Part shown: in pieces, positions 42,847 to 51,210 of the stretch
Numbering within the stretch: position 1 is the first letter of the stretch
How the letters are laid out: every line of letters begins with the position of its first letter
Source: Amycolatopsis mongoliensis
GTDB taxonomy: Bacteria; Actinomycetota; Actinomycetes; Mycobacteriales; Pseudonocardiaceae
DNA length: 64,000 nt
Direction of reading: 5' to 3'
Assembly: GCF_030285665.1 (NCBI RefSeq)
Contig: NZ_CP127295.1
Span: 1,984,001-2,048,000 of the forward strand
Position numbers and translations under genes: made by a program
Notes under the pieces: generated by a model
Seen by the model: only the letters and a program-made list of their open reading frames with translations
Told to the model about the DNA's origin: nothing
Database searches by the model: none

Positions 42847-44064
42847 ATGCGGGTGCTGGAGAACCGCGACTTCCGCCGCCTGTGGCTGGCCGACCTCGTG
42901 AGCCAGCTCGGCAGCCGGATCGACGTGCTGGCGGTGCCGCTGCTCGCGGCCACCGCGCTCGGCGCGCCGGTCTTCGAAGTCTCGCTGCTGCGGACCGCGG
43001 AAACCCTCCCCTACCTGGTACTGGGCCTGCAGGTCGGCGCGTGGTGCGACCGGATGCGCCACCGCCCGGTGCTGATCGCGGCCGACGTCGGCCGCGCGGT
43101 GCTGATCGGGTCGATCCCGGTCGCCGCGCTGTTCGGCGTGCTCGGCCTGGCGCACCTGCTGGCCGTCGTCTTCGGGGTCGGGCTGCTCGGCGTGTTCTTC
43201 GACATCGCGCACCAGACCTACGTCCCCCGCCTGGTGCCGCGCGAGCAGCTGCCGGAAGCGAACGCCCGGCTCCAGACGAACCTGTCGATGGCAGCCGTCG
43301 CCGGCCCGAGCCTGGCCGGGCTGATCATCCAGGCGCTCGGCACCGCGGCCGCCTTGGCCGTCGACGCCGTCAGCTACCTGTGCTCGGCCCTCTGGCTGCG
43401 CCGGATCGAGACGCCGGACGCGCGCCCGGACCCCGGCGAGCGGCGGTTGCTGCGCGAGATCGCCGACGGGCTGCGGCTGGTCCGCGGCGACCGCGTCCTG
43501 CTGGCGGTCAGCGTCCACGGCGCGGTGTCGAGCTTCTTCCAGTCGGTGCACCTGGCGATCGTGATCGTCTTCCTCGCGCGCGACGTCGGGCTCTCGCCGT
43601 GGGCGATCGGGCTGCTCGGCACGTCGACGCTGACCGGCGCCCTCACGGCCGGGCTCATCGCGCGCCGGATCGGCGACCGGATCGGCGGCGCGCGGGCGCT
43701 CTGGGGCGCGGCGGTGCTGTACGGCCTGGCCTACCAGCTCTACCCGTTCACCGGCCGCGGCTGGGCCCTCGCCTGCTACGTCGTCGCCGGGTTCTTCGCG
43801 AGTTTCGGCGTCATCGTGCTGAACGTCTTCGGCATGAGCTTCCAGCAGTCCGCGGCGCCGCCGGAACTGCTGGGCCGGGTCAACTCGATCACGCACACGC
43901 TGGTGTTCGGCGCCATCCCGCTCGGCAGCCTCGCCGGCGGCGCGCTGGCGAGCGCGTTCGGCATGCGGGTGACGCTGCACATCGCGGCGGCGGGAGTGCT
44001 CGCCTCGGCCGCGATCCTGGTGTGCTCGCCGGTGCGGAAGCTGCGCGACCTAGTTCCCGGCTGA
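42847..44064 (+). CDS. Major facilitator superfamily transporter
   Basis: A 405-residue MFS protein with about twelve helices, opening with MRVLENRDFRRLWLADLVSQLGSRID, a common actinobacterial MFS start (MFS_3 or enterobactin-exporter-like group). The helix 2-3 loop GAWCDRMRHRPVLIAADVGR is the MFS signature; LVPREQLPEANARLQTNLS follows helix 5. It is probably a drug or metabolite exporter. Its stop overlaps the convergent TetR stop by 15 nt. Confidence 0.87.
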   Translation: MRVLENRDFRRLWLADLVSQLGSRIDVLAVPLLAATALGAPVFEVSLLRTAETLPYLVLGLQVGAWCDRMRHRPVLIAADVGRAVLIGSIPVAALFGVLGLAHLLAVVFGVGLLGVFFDIAHQTYVPRLVPREQLPEANARLQTNLSMAAVAGPSLAGLIIQALGTAAALAVDAVSYLCSALWLRRIETPDARPDPGERRLLREIADGLRLVRGDRVLLAVSVHGAVSSFFQSVHLAIVIVFLARDVGLSPWAIGLLGTSTLTGALTAGLIARRIGDRIGGARALWGAAVLYGLAYQLYPFTGRGWALACYVVAGFFASFGVIVLNVFGMSFQQSAAPPELLGRVNSITHTLVFGAIPLGSLAGGALASAFGMRVTLHIAAAGVLASAAILVCSPVRKLRDLVPG

Positions 44065-44598
44065 CGCGCGCAGGCCGTCGACGACCACGCGGACCAGGTG
44101 TTCGCGGCCCGGCGCGTACCGCTCGACGGCGAGGCAGCCGACGATGAGGGCGCGCAGGTCGTCGCCGTCGATGTCCTGCCGGACGACTCCGGCAGCCTGG
44201 GCCCTGCGCAGGAGTTCTCCATACGCCGCACGGAAGTCGTCGCCCGCGCCGGCCTTGAACGCGTGCCCGCCGGTCTCGGCCAGCGCGTCGCAGATGGCAC
44301 GGTTGAGCGACGCCTGCTTGATCACGCGGACGAAGTAGTCGAGGAAGACTTCGCCGGGGTTGTCGGCCGTGGCGAGCGCGCGTGCCTCTTCGGCGAACTG
44401 CTCGATGCGTTCGAGGACGACGGCCTGGAAGAGCGCCTCCTTGCTGGGGAAATGCCGGTAGACGGTCCCGGCGCCGACCCCGGCCAGCCGCGCGATGTCG
44501 TCGAGCGGCACGGCGAGCCCGTCGGCGGCGAACGCCTCTTCGGCGGCAGCCAGGACCTTCGCCCGGTTGCGCCGCGCGTCCGCGCGCATCTTCTCCAT
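44050..44598 (-). CDS. TetR-family repressor
   Basis: A 182-residue TetR regulator with DNA-binding segment RNRAKVLAAAEEAFAADGLAVPLDDIARLAGVGAGTVYRHFPSKEALF and a helical ligand domain ending VRVVVDGLRASAGN. GAGGAGA precedes the ATG at 44598. It is divergent from a SnoaL-like gene, and the promoter between them has a perfect dyad inside the -35/-10 spacer, so it should directly block that gene. Confidence 0.9.
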   Translation of the reverse strand: MEKMRADARRNRAKVLAAAEEAFAADGLAVPLDDIARLAGVGAGTVYRHFPSKEALFQAVVLERIEQFAEEARALATADNPGEVFLDYFVRVIKQASLNRAICDALAETGGHAFKAGAGDDFRAAYGELLRRAQAAGVVRQDIDGDDLRALIVGCLAVERYAPGREHLVRVVVDGLRASAGN

Positions 44599-44610
44599 GT
44601 CTTCTCCTCG

Positions 44611-44640
44611 TTGACAAACGGAGTGCACGCTCCGTATTGT
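44611..44640 (+). promoter_or_regulatory. TetR-controlled promoter with operator between -35 and -10
   Basis: TTGACA (44611-44616) and TATTGT (44635-44640) are spaced by 18 nt. The dyad ACGGAG-TGCACG-CTCCGT (44618-44635) fills the spacer. The next forward start is at 44694. Confidence 0.8.
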
Positions 44641-44693
44641 CGTAAGCGGGTGCACCGTTCCGATTCAACGTCCAGTCTTCCAGGAGAATTCCG

Positions 44694-45455
44694 ATGCCTC
44701 GCACCGTGCCCGAAATCGCCTCGCTGGTCAGCCAAGGGATGTCCACATTGGACACCACGCCGTTCGCGGACCTCTTCGCCGCCGACGCGGTGTACGAGCT
44801 GCCGTTCCTCGGCCACCGCGTCGAAGGCCGCGACGCGATCCTGGCGCGCCTCGCCGCGGCCGGCGCGCGGGCCCGCGACCTGGGCCTGCGGGAAGCCCAG
44901 GTCGCGGCGGAGGTGACGGAGACAGGGTTCGTGCTGGAGCTCGCGGTGGCCGGCCGCCCGTCGTCGGTCGGGGTGGTGACGGTGGCGGGCGGAGAGATCA
45001 CGGCGTACCGCGACTACCCGAACCTCTCCGTCGCTTCGCTGCGCACGCGCGAAGTCTTCGACCGCTTCCTGGCCGCGTCCGTCGAGAACCGCTGGGACGA
45101 CCTGGCCGACCTCTACGCCGAGGACGTGACCCTCGAAATGCCCTTCACCCTCCCCGGCGTGCCCCGCGTGACGAAGGGCCGCGAAGAACTCCGCCGCCGC
45201 TTCCACGCGGCCGGTGCGGTGCGGCGGGTCGTGGGAGCCGGCAACGTCGTGGTCCACGAGACGGCGGACCCGGCGGTGCTCGTCGCGGAGTTCGACCTGC
45301 ACCAGGAGCTGCGCGGCACGGCTTTCACGGTTTCCTACGTCATGGTCATGACCGTCGTGGACGGCCGGATCGCGCACACCCGCGACTACACCGACACCGC
45401 CGCGGCGGCCGAGCGGGTCAAGGCGTTGTCGCCTGCTGGCTCGCCGGCGGGATGA
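44694..45455 (+). CDS. Tandem SnoaL/NTF2-like protein
   Basis: A 253-residue protein of two SnoaL-like (NTF2-fold) domains: residues ~10-115 (FADLFAADAVYELPFLGHRVEGRDAI) and ~120-240 (NRWDDLADLYAEDVTLEMPFTLPG, KGREELRRRFHAAG). Such folds bind or modify small hydrophobic molecules, as ketosteroid-isomerase-like enzymes or binding proteins. AGGAGAATTCCG precedes the ATG. It is divergent from a TetR regulator whose ligand may be the substrate. Its 3' end overlaps the convergent metal-dependent hydrolase by 38 nt. Confidence 0.83.
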   Translation: MPRTVPEIASLVSQGMSTLDTTPFADLFAADAVYELPFLGHRVEGRDAILARLAAAGARARDLGLREAQVAAEVTETGFVLELAVAGRPSSVGVVTVAGGEITAYRDYPNLSVASLRTREVFDRFLAASVENRWDDLADLYAEDVTLEMPFTLPGVPRVTKGREELRRRFHAAGAVRRVVGAGNVVVHETADPAVLVAEFDLHQELRGTAFTVSYVMVMTVVDGRIAHTRDYTDTAAAAERVKALSPAGSPAG

Positions 45456-46209
45456 ACAGCCGCTCGAACATGCTCACCGAGTGGTCCCACACCCCCGGCA
45501 CCAGCAGGACCGCGAGCACCGCGAACACCGGGAAGATCAGCCGCTTCTCGACCTTCTTGCCCGTCTTGAACCGCAGCACCCGAGGCGGCCGGATCTCGTA
45601 CCAGGTCTCGCCGGCGATCGGAATCGGGAACAGGAAAGGACATCCGGCCTCGGTGAGCGCGTCACCGAGGCAGTGGGCCAGGCAGCCGGCCGCCACGGCG
45701 ACGCCCAGCCAGCCCGTGATGGCAGCCAGCTCTCCCGCCCGGTCGGGCGGCGCCGTGAAGAACCACCAGGCCACCGCGGCCCCGCTCACCGGCAGCAACC
45801 AGTCGCCCAGTGCGCCTTCCGCCAGCATCAGCCCGAAGACCACCACGCCGACGACCGCCCACGGACCGCCGGTCTCGGTGCCCCACGACGTCAGCGCGCC
45901 GAGACCCGCCGCGAACAACACAGTGTGGGACAGGTGACGGTGCTTGCCCGTCACCTTCTCGTCGCGCGGGCCCTTCGTCAGCGCGTAGAACGCCGCCGAC
46001 ACCCGGCGCAGCAGCCACGACAAAGCACCCGTCAGCCAACCGAGCAGACGGGACGCACTCGCTCCGGGGTGATCGAGGTCGGGCAACAGGGCGAACCCCG
46101 CTGTCGTGGCGGCGAAAACCACCGCTTGGTGCACCGACCCCGCCCCGACCGCGGGCGCCAGGGCCAAGCCCGCGCACCAGCCGGTCAGGGCATGCGTCCG
46201 CCCCATCAT
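45418..46209 (-). CDS. Membrane-bound metal-dependent hydrolase (DUF457/YdjM type)
   Basis: A 263-residue membrane protein starting MMGRTHALTGWCAGLALAP, with LLPDLDHPGASASRLLG, GKHRHLSHTVLF and HCLGDALTEAGCPFLFPIP: the His and Asp residues of DUF457 membrane-bound hydrolases (YdjM, YvsG). It has several membrane helices and a short C-terminal tail. Some relatives are linked to the SOS response, but no LexA site was checked here. It converges with the SnoaL gene. Confidence 0.85.
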   Translation of the reverse strand: MMGRTHALTGWCAGLALAPAVGAGSVHQAVVFAATTAGFALLPDLDHPGASASRLLGWLTGALSWLLRRVSAAFYALTKGPRDEKVTGKHRHLSHTVLFAAGLGALTSWGTETGGPWAVVGVVVFGLMLAEGALGDWLLPVSGAAVAWWFFTAPPDRAGELAAITGWLGVAVAAGCLAHCLGDALTEAGCPFLFPIPIAGETWYEIRPPRVLRFKTGKKVEKRLIFPVFAVLAVLLVPGVWDHSVSMFERLFIPPASQQATTP

Positions 46210-46264
46210 CGTGCCGCCCCCAGATCCGCGAACCGAAATCAGTCCGCCGGACCGTAGCGGGCGG

Positions 46265-46618
46265 TCAGGCTTGGGGGTCTTCCGACACGCTCAGGTGTTC
46301 GGCCACGCCGGTGAGTTCGATCACCCGGCTCACCGCGGGGCTCGGGACGACCTCGAGTTCGACGTCCTGCTCGCCGGCCTGGCGTTGTGCGCGGAGCACC
46401 ACGTTCAGCGCGGAGGAATCGAAGAAGGTCACCCCGGTCAGATCGGCCACGACCCGCTGCGCGCGCTTGTCCGCGATCAGCCCCGCCAGGGCCTCCTGCA
46501 GCTGCGGGCTGGTGAGCAGGTCGAGCTCGCCGGTGACCACCACCCGGGGCTCCGTCGCGTCGGTGTCCAGCGTGATGCCGAACCCGGGCGGGGTGGCGTT
46601 CTGGTCGGCTGCGGGCAT
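46265..46618 (-). CDS. STAS-domain anti-sigma factor antagonist
   Basis: A 117-residue STAS protein of the RsbV/SpoIIAA type: RVVVTGELDLLTSPQLQEAL and VVADLTGVTFFDSSALNVVLRAQ, where the Ser of FFDSSAL is the usual phosphorylation site. GAGGAGA lies before the ATG at 46618. It should release a sigma factor by binding an RsbW-like kinase when unphosphorylated; two such kinases are encoded just downstream in the window. Confidence 0.9.
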   Translation of the reverse strand: MPAADQNATPPGFGITLDTDATEPRVVVTGELDLLTSPQLQEALAGLIADKRAQRVVADLTGVTFFDSSALNVVLRAQRQAGEQDVELEVVPSPAVSRVIELTGVAEHLSVSEDPQA

Positions 46619-46824
46619 GCAGTTTCTCCTCGTCAGGCGCTGCTCCTGCGCCGGGTACGCGCCTGTTGTCTCAAGCGGCAACCGTGTCACCGTGCCTTCC
46701 CCGAAGCTCGTGGTGGCACGGTCAAGGCAACTCCGGGGCCAACCCTAACCCAGGAAGCGGCCGAGCCCGCCACGGCCGCCGCCCTTTCGCGCGGGGTACT
46801 CACGTGCGATCGAATCCTGCCTGG

Positions 46825-47133
46825 TCAGTGCGCACTCATCACCTTCCGGGCCGCCCTGCGTTGCCGCAGGAACAGCTGCCGCCGTTCGATCTCACCGAGG
46901 CCGCCCCAGATGCCGTAGGGCTCTTGTACCGTCATCGCGTGCGTGCGGCACTGGGCCAGGACCGGGCAGGTCTGGCAGATGGCCTTGGCCCGCGACTCGC
47001 GGCGCTCCCGCGCCGAACCCCGCTCGTTGTCCGTGTGGAAGAACAGGCTGCTGTCCGCGCCGCGGCACGAGCCGCGAAGCTGCCATTCCCACTCTTCAGC
47101 AACCACGTTGGGCAGCCGGCTGACGTCAGCCAT
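46825..47133 (-). CDS. WhiB-family iron-sulfur regulator (WhiB3/WhiD-like)
   Basis: A 102-residue WhiB protein. Four cysteines for a 4Fe-4S cluster are in GSCRGADSS and AICQTCPVLAQCRTH (one plus CxxC plus C). EPYGIWGGLGEIERR is the G(I/V)WGG turn, followed by the basic tail RQRRAARKVMSAH. WEWQLRGSCRGADSSLFFH closely resembles WhiB3/WhiD sequences. These proteins sense redox or NO and bind sigma-A region 4. The ATG at 47133 has AGGGA upstream. It is divergent from the sigma operon. Confidence 0.93.
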   Translation of the reverse strand: MADVSRLPNVVAEEWEWQLRGSCRGADSSLFFHTDNERGSARERRESRAKAICQTCPVLAQCRTHAMTVQEPYGIWGGLGEIERRQLFLRQRRAARKVMSAH

Positions 47134-47296
47134 GTCGTCCCTGCCTTTCCCAGGATCAGCATGTCGATCGCTACATGCCCGCCGGTGGAGCGGATCAAAC
47201 GCGGGTTTGGTTTGCTCACCCCACGGGCATCTCGCGACCGGGCGTGAAGAGGACATCGCCGAACACCTGGAGCGCGAGCCGGAGAAAGGAACAAAC

Positions 47297-47713
47297 GTGG
47301 AGGACAACGCCCCGCTCGTCCCGGAAGGCGCGCAGGTCATCGAGGTGCGGACGGCCGCGATCCCGCACGTCGTGCCGACGTTGCGCACCATCGTGGCGGA
47401 CATCGCCATGCGCCAGGACTTCGACCTCGACGCGGTCGAGGACCTCCGGATGGCGGTGGACGAAGCGTGCTCGCTGCTGCTCCCCGCCAGCTCGGACGGT
47501 CGGCTCACCTGCGTCTTCTCGTGGAGCGGGCCGCGCATCGAGGTCTCGGTGTCGGTGCTTTCGGACACCCCCGACCACGAGGACGACTCCGGCCTGTCGT
47601 GGCAGCTGCTGACCGCGCTGGCGACGTCGGCCCAGCGCACCGTGACCCCCGAGGACGGCCGTTACCTGTCCCGGGTCGACCTCGTCCGGGAGAGCCAGGC
47701 GGCGGACTCGTGA
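47297..47713 (+). CDS. RsbW-like anti-sigma kinase
   Basis: A 138-residue GHKL ATPase of the RsbW/SpoIIAB type. LDAVEDLRMAVDEACSLLL is the N-box. GGAGAAAGGA precedes the GTG at 47297, and the stop overlaps the sigma gene start (GTGA), so the pair is co-translated in equal amounts. It should hold the downstream SigF-type sigma inactive and phosphorylate a STAS antagonist. The G1 region is shortened, and ATP binding is less obvious than in the kinase at 48552. Confidence 0.85.
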   Translation: MEDNAPLVPEGAQVIEVRTAAIPHVVPTLRTIVADIAMRQDFDLDAVEDLRMAVDEACSLLLPASSDGRLTCVFSWSGPRIEVSVSVLSDTPDHEDDSGLSWQLLTALATSAQRTVTPEDGRYLSRVDLVRESQAADS

Positions 47714-48489
47714 GCGATCCCGCCGGGAGCAGCGGGAACGACCTCGACGTCGGCGCGCTGTTCACCCAACTCGCCGCGCTGCCGGCGGGCTCCCCGGAAC
47801 GCGAGCGCGTCCGGGACACCCTGGTGCGCAGCCACCTGGAGCTCGCGCGCAACCTGGCCCGGAAGTTCCGCAACCGCGACGAGGCGATGGAGGACCTGGT
47901 CCAGATCGCCACGGTCGGGCTCATCCACGCCGTCGACCGGTTCGACCCCGAGCAAGGGACGGACTTCCTGGCCTTCGCCGTCCCCACCATCTCCGGGGAG
48001 CTGCGGCACCACTTCCGGGACAACAGCTGGTCGGTGCGGGTGCCGCGGCGGCTCAAGGAGCTGAACGCGAACATCTCCGCCGCGCGCGAGGAGCTCACCG
48101 TGCAGCTCTCGCGCGCGCCCAAGCCCAGTGAGATCGCCGCCCGGCTCGGCGTCCCGATCGAGGACGTCTACGAGGGTCTTCGCGCTGGTCAAGGCCGCTA
48201 CGGCGCGTCGCTGGACCACCTGCTGGAGAACGCGGCGCACACGCGGTTCGGGGCGCCGGACGCCGAGCTGGGCCAGGCCGAGCTGCGCGAGGCGCTGCGC
48301 CCGATGCTGGACAGCCTGCCGGAGCGGGAGCGCAAGATCGTCGCGCTGCGGTTCGGGTCCGGGATGAGCCAGTCGGACATCGCTCGCCGCGTCGGGGTCT
48401 CCCAGATGCAGGTGTCGCGGTTGCTGGCCGCGACCTTGAAGAAGCTGCGTTCGGGCCTGGACGAATCCGAGCTCGCCGACGGCACCTGA
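47710..48489 (+). CDS. sigF: SigB/SigF-type general-stress sigma factor
   Basis: A 259-residue group 3 sigma factor. Region 2 is LVRSHLELARNLARKFRNRDEAMEDLVQIATVGLIHAVDRFDP; region 3 includes SWSVRVPRRLKELN; region 4 is LPERERKIVALRFGSGMSQSDIARRVGVSQMQVSRLLA. This matches the SigB/SigF stress group of actinobacteria. It overlaps the upstream anti-sigma gene, giving partner-switch control together with the STAS protein nearby. Confidence 0.92.
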   Translation: MSDPAGSSGNDLDVGALFTQLAALPAGSPERERVRDTLVRSHLELARNLARKFRNRDEAMEDLVQIATVGLIHAVDRFDPEQGTDFLAFAVPTISGELRHHFRDNSWSVRVPRRLKELNANISAAREELTVQLSRAPKPSEIAARLGVPIEDVYEGLRAGQGRYGASLDHLLENAAHTRFGAPDAELGQAELREALRPMLDSLPERERKIVALRFGSGMSQSDIARRVGVSQMQVSRLLAATLKKLRSGLDESELADGT

Positions 48490-48551
48490 TTAGCCGCTCA
48501 CGCGCTTGGGTACTTCGCGGACGGTACCGGAACTCACTGGGAGGGGGACCG

Positions 48552-48968
48552 ATGGCGACGAACATCCCGCAGCGCACCGCGGTGCCGGTCGCGCCGCTGA
48601 CGGTGCTCCTCCCCGACGACGTCACCGCTCCGGCCCGGGCCCGGCACGAGGTCCGCTCGATGCTGCTCGGCTTCGGCCTGGACGAGCCGCAGCTGGACGA
48701 CGTCCTGCTTGCCACGTCCGAGCTGGTCACGAACGCCTTCGAGCACGGCGAGGGCCCGCAGCGGCTCGAACTGGCCTACTTCGAAGGCCAGCTGACGCTG
48801 CGGGTGCACGACAGCGGCAGCATGCTGCCCGAGCTGCGGGCGCCGTCGCCGGCCCAGGCACGCAGCCGCGGGCTCGTGCTGGTCCAGGCGCTGGCCGAGG
48901 ACTGGGGCTTCGAGGTCTGCCCCGGCGGCAAGTTCGTCTGGGCCGTCTTCCGCATCCCCGGCGCCTGA
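48552..48968 (+). CDS. ATP-binding GHKL protein (RsbW-like)
   Basis: A 138-residue GHKL ATPase: LDDVLLATSELVTNAFEHG (N-box Asn), TLRVHDSGSML (G1 Asp) and SRGLVLVQALAEDWGFE (G2). This form is typical of the many actinobacterial anti-sigma kinases. It lies 62 nt after the sigma gene in the same orientation. Having a second kinase here suggests a branched partner switch. GGGAGGGGG precedes the ATG. Confidence 0.88.
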   Translation: MATNIPQRTAVPVAPLTVLLPDDVTAPARARHEVRSMLLGFGLDEPQLDDVLLATSELVTNAFEHGEGPQRLELAYFEGQLTLRVHDSGSMLPELRAPSPAQARSRGLVLVQALAEDWGFEVCPGGKFVWAVFRIPGA

Positions 48969-49460
48969 TCAGGGCTCCAGCAGTTCGCGCGCGGCGGCCG
49001 TCTCCCCGATCCGCTGCCGGAAGGGCTTGCGGTCCAGCGCTTCGACGATCGCTTCCAGCACCCCGCGCAGCGGGTAAGGCAGCTCCGCTTCCAGCGCCTC
49101 GGACGCCTCGGTCGTCGCCGTCCACTCCGCTTCGATCAGCGGGAGCAGCTCACGCGTCTTCGCGGTGAGCGACACGATCCGCTGCCGGGCGTCGGCACCC
49201 GGTTCGAGGCTGACGAGCCCGGCGCGGTTCATCTGCGCGACGGTCTGGCTGGCCGCCGAGTGCGTCACACCCATCTCCGAGGCGAGGTCGCGGATGGCCA
49301 GCGGACCACGCGCGAGCAGCGCCCGCACCACCCCCGAGTACCGCGGGCGGTATTCGGCGAGGCCGATGTCGGCGAGGAACTTCGCCACGTCGCTCTCGAG
49401 GACCTCGAGGACGTGCCGCATCCGGGTCCCGAGTCCGTCCGGACCCGAAGTCATGGCCAT
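48969..49460 (-). CDS. MarR-family regulator
   Basis: A 163-residue winged-helix protein: YSGVVRALLARGPLAIRDLASEMGVTHSAASQTVAQMNRAGLVSLEPGADARQRIVSLTAK, then a long C-terminal helix pair. It starts beside the divergent aldo/keto reductase (42 nt gap), which it may regulate. Two ATGs (49460 and 49454) are possible; ribosome sites are weak. The stop abuts that of the GHKL gene. Confidence 0.87.
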   Translation of the reverse strand: MAMTSGPDGLGTRMRHVLEVLESDVAKFLADIGLAEYRPRYSGVVRALLARGPLAIRDLASEMGVTHSAASQTVAQMNRAGLVSLEPGADARQRIVSLTAKTRELLPLIEAEWTATTEASEALEAELPYPLRGVLEAIVEALDRKPFRQRIGETAAARELLEP

Positions 49461-49501
49461 GACGGCCGATCATAGGCGGGGCCGTGTGCTTGGATCGCGG
49501 C

Positions 49502-50476
49502 ATGGAGAACCGCAAGATCACCCGGCTGGGCCGTGACGTGTCCGTCGTCGGGCTCGGCTGCTGGCAGCTCGGCGCCGACTGGGGTGAGGTCGACGAGAAC
49601 GACGCCCTGGCGGTGCTGCACGCGGCGGCCGACGCCGGCGTCACCTTCTTCGACACCGCCGACGTCTACGGCGACGGGCGGAGCGAGCGGCTGGTCGGCC
49701 GCTTCCGCGCCGAGCGCGACGTGTTCGTGGCGACCAAGATGGGCCGCCGCGTCGAGCAGGTGCCGGAGAACTACGTCGCCGCGAACTTCCGCGAGTGGAA
49801 CGACCGGTCGCGCCGCAACCTCGGCGTCGACACGCTCGACCTGGTCCAGCTGCACTGCCCGCCGACGCCGGTGTACTCGTCCGACGCGGTGTACGACGCA
49901 CTGGACGAGATGGTTTCCGAAGGCCGCATCAAGGCGTACGGCGTGAGCGTCGAGACGTGCGAAGAGGCGCTGACGGCGCTGGCACGGCCGAACGTCGCTT
50001 CCGTGCAGATCATCCTGAACTGCCTGCGGCTCAAGCCGCTGGAGCGCGTCCTGCCGGCGGCGGCCGAGGCGGGCGCGGGGATCATCGCGCGGGTGCCGCT
50101 GGCGTCGGGCCTGCTGTCGGGGCGCTACACGGCGAGCACGACGTTCGCGGCCGACGACCACCGGAACTTCAACCGCCACGGCGAGGCCTTCGACGTCGGC
50201 GAGACGTTCTCGGGCGTGCCGTACGAGGTCGGCCTGGAGGCCGTCGAGCGGCTGCGCGGGCTCGTTCCGGCCGGGCAGACGCTGGCGCAGTTCGCGCTCC
50301 GGTGGATCCTCGACCAGCCGGGCGTGAGCACGGTGATCCCGGGCGCGCGCAACGCCGCGCAGGCGACGGCGAACACGGCGGCGGCCGGTCTGCCGCCGTT
50401 GTCCGACGAAGCACTGGCGGGCGTTCGCGAGACGTACGACGAGCTGATCCGGCCGCTGGTGCACGATCGCTGGTAG
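49502..50476 (+). CDS. Aldo/keto reductase
   Basis: A 324-residue NADPH-dependent TIM-barrel oxidoreductase. FFDTADVYGDGRSERLVG carries Asp and Tyr of the catalytic tetrad; VFVATKMGRR the Lys and LVQLHCPPTPVY the His. GVSTVIPGARNAAQATAN near the C-terminus is the cofactor-binding region. The substrate is a carbonyl of unknown identity. The ATG at 49502 starts directly at the family N-terminus. It is divergent from a MarR gene and followed 18 nt later by a nitroreductase. Confidence 0.9.
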   Translation: MENRKITRLGRDVSVVGLGCWQLGADWGEVDENDALAVLHAAADAGVTFFDTADVYGDGRSERLVGRFRAERDVFVATKMGRRVEQVPENYVAANFREWNDRSRRNLGVDTLDLVQLHCPPTPVYSSDAVYDALDEMVSEGRIKAYGVSVETCEEALTALARPNVASVQIILNCLRLKPLERVLPAAAEAGAGIIARVPLASGLLSGRYTASTTFAADDHRNFNRHGEAFDVGETFSGVPYEVGLEAVERLRGLVPAGQTLAQFALRWILDQPGVSTVIPGARNAAQATANTAAAGLPPLSDEALAGVRETYDELIRPLVHDRW

Positions 50477-50494
50477 GCCCGGCATGATGGGCCG

Positions 50495-51133
50495 ATGATG
50501 ACGCCCGAAGAGCTCCTGACGACCACCAGGACCGTCCGCAAGCGCCTCGACCTCGACCGGCCCGTGCCGCTCGACCTGGTGAAACACTGCATACAGGTGG
50601 CCCTGCAGGCGCCGAGCGGCTCGAACACCCAGCGCTGGCAGTGGCTGGTGGTCACCGACGCCGGCCAGCGGGCGGCACTCGGGCAGATCTACAGCCGGGC
50701 GTGCCACGAGTACCTGGAGTCGCCGAACGCGGCGGGCAAGCAGTTCGCGGACGACCCGTCGCGGGCTCCGGTGCAGAAGCGGGTCGGCGACAGCGTCGCG
50801 TACCTGGCCGACCGGATGGGCGACGTCCCGGTGCTGGTGGTGCCCTGCCTGGAGACGGCGTCGGCGGAGCTGCCGGCGGGCAACCAGGCGGGGATGTGGG
50901 CGTCGCTGCTGCCGGCGGTGTGGAGCTACATGCTGGCGGCCCGCTCGGTGACGCTGGGAACGGCGTGGACGACGCTGCACCTGAAGTACGAGCAGGAGGC
51001 GGCCGAGGTCCTGGAGCTGCCGAAGAACGTCCACCAGGCGGCGCTGATCCCGACGGCGTTCTACACGGGCGACACGTTCAAGCCGGCGGCGCGCCAGCCC
51101 CTCGAAGAGGTGCTGCACCTCGACCGCTGGTGA
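50495..51133 (+). CDS. Nitroreductase-family flavoprotein
   Basis: A 212-residue FMN enzyme: TRTVRKRLDLDRPVP at the N-terminus, LQAPSGSNTQRWQWLVV (FMN binding), and AWTTLHLKYEQEAAEVLELP plus IPTAFYTGDTFKPAARQPLEEVLH at the C-terminus. Nitroreductases reduce nitro groups or enones with NAD(P)H. It is probably co-transcribed with the aldo/keto reductase, giving a detoxification or tailoring pair. A strong hairpin follows the stop. Confidence 0.87.
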   Translation: MMTPEELLTTTRTVRKRLDLDRPVPLDLVKHCIQVALQAPSGSNTQRWQWLVVTDAGQRAALGQIYSRACHEYLESPNAAGKQFADDPSRAPVQKRVGDSVAYLADRMGDVPVLVVPCLETASAELPAGNQAGMWASLLPAVWSYMLAARSVTLGTAWTTLHLKYEQEAAEVLELPKNVHQAALIPTAFYTGDTFKPAARQPLEEVLHLDRW

Positions 51134-51191
51134 GCCGTGCAGGCCTCCTTGCCGGGGCGGAGGGGGACGTCGGCAAGGAGGCCGTCACGGC
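51134..51191. terminator. Strong bidirectional terminator hairpin
   Basis: GGCCTCCTTGCCG (51142-51154) and CGGCAAGGAGGCC (51171-51183) form a perfect 13-bp stem, extended by GCCGTG (51134-51139) with CACGGC (51186-51191). It separates the convergent nitroreductase and chitinase genes. Confidence 0.8.
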
Positions 51192-51210
51192 CTTTCGGCG
51201 GCCGGGTGGC

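Noticed and set aside
40536..44147. A very long forward reading frame of about 1200 codons across the ABC permease and MFS genes
   Set aside because: It is low-complexity Arg/Ala/Gly sequence in a shadow frame, crossing two clearly homologous genes; length comes from high GC.
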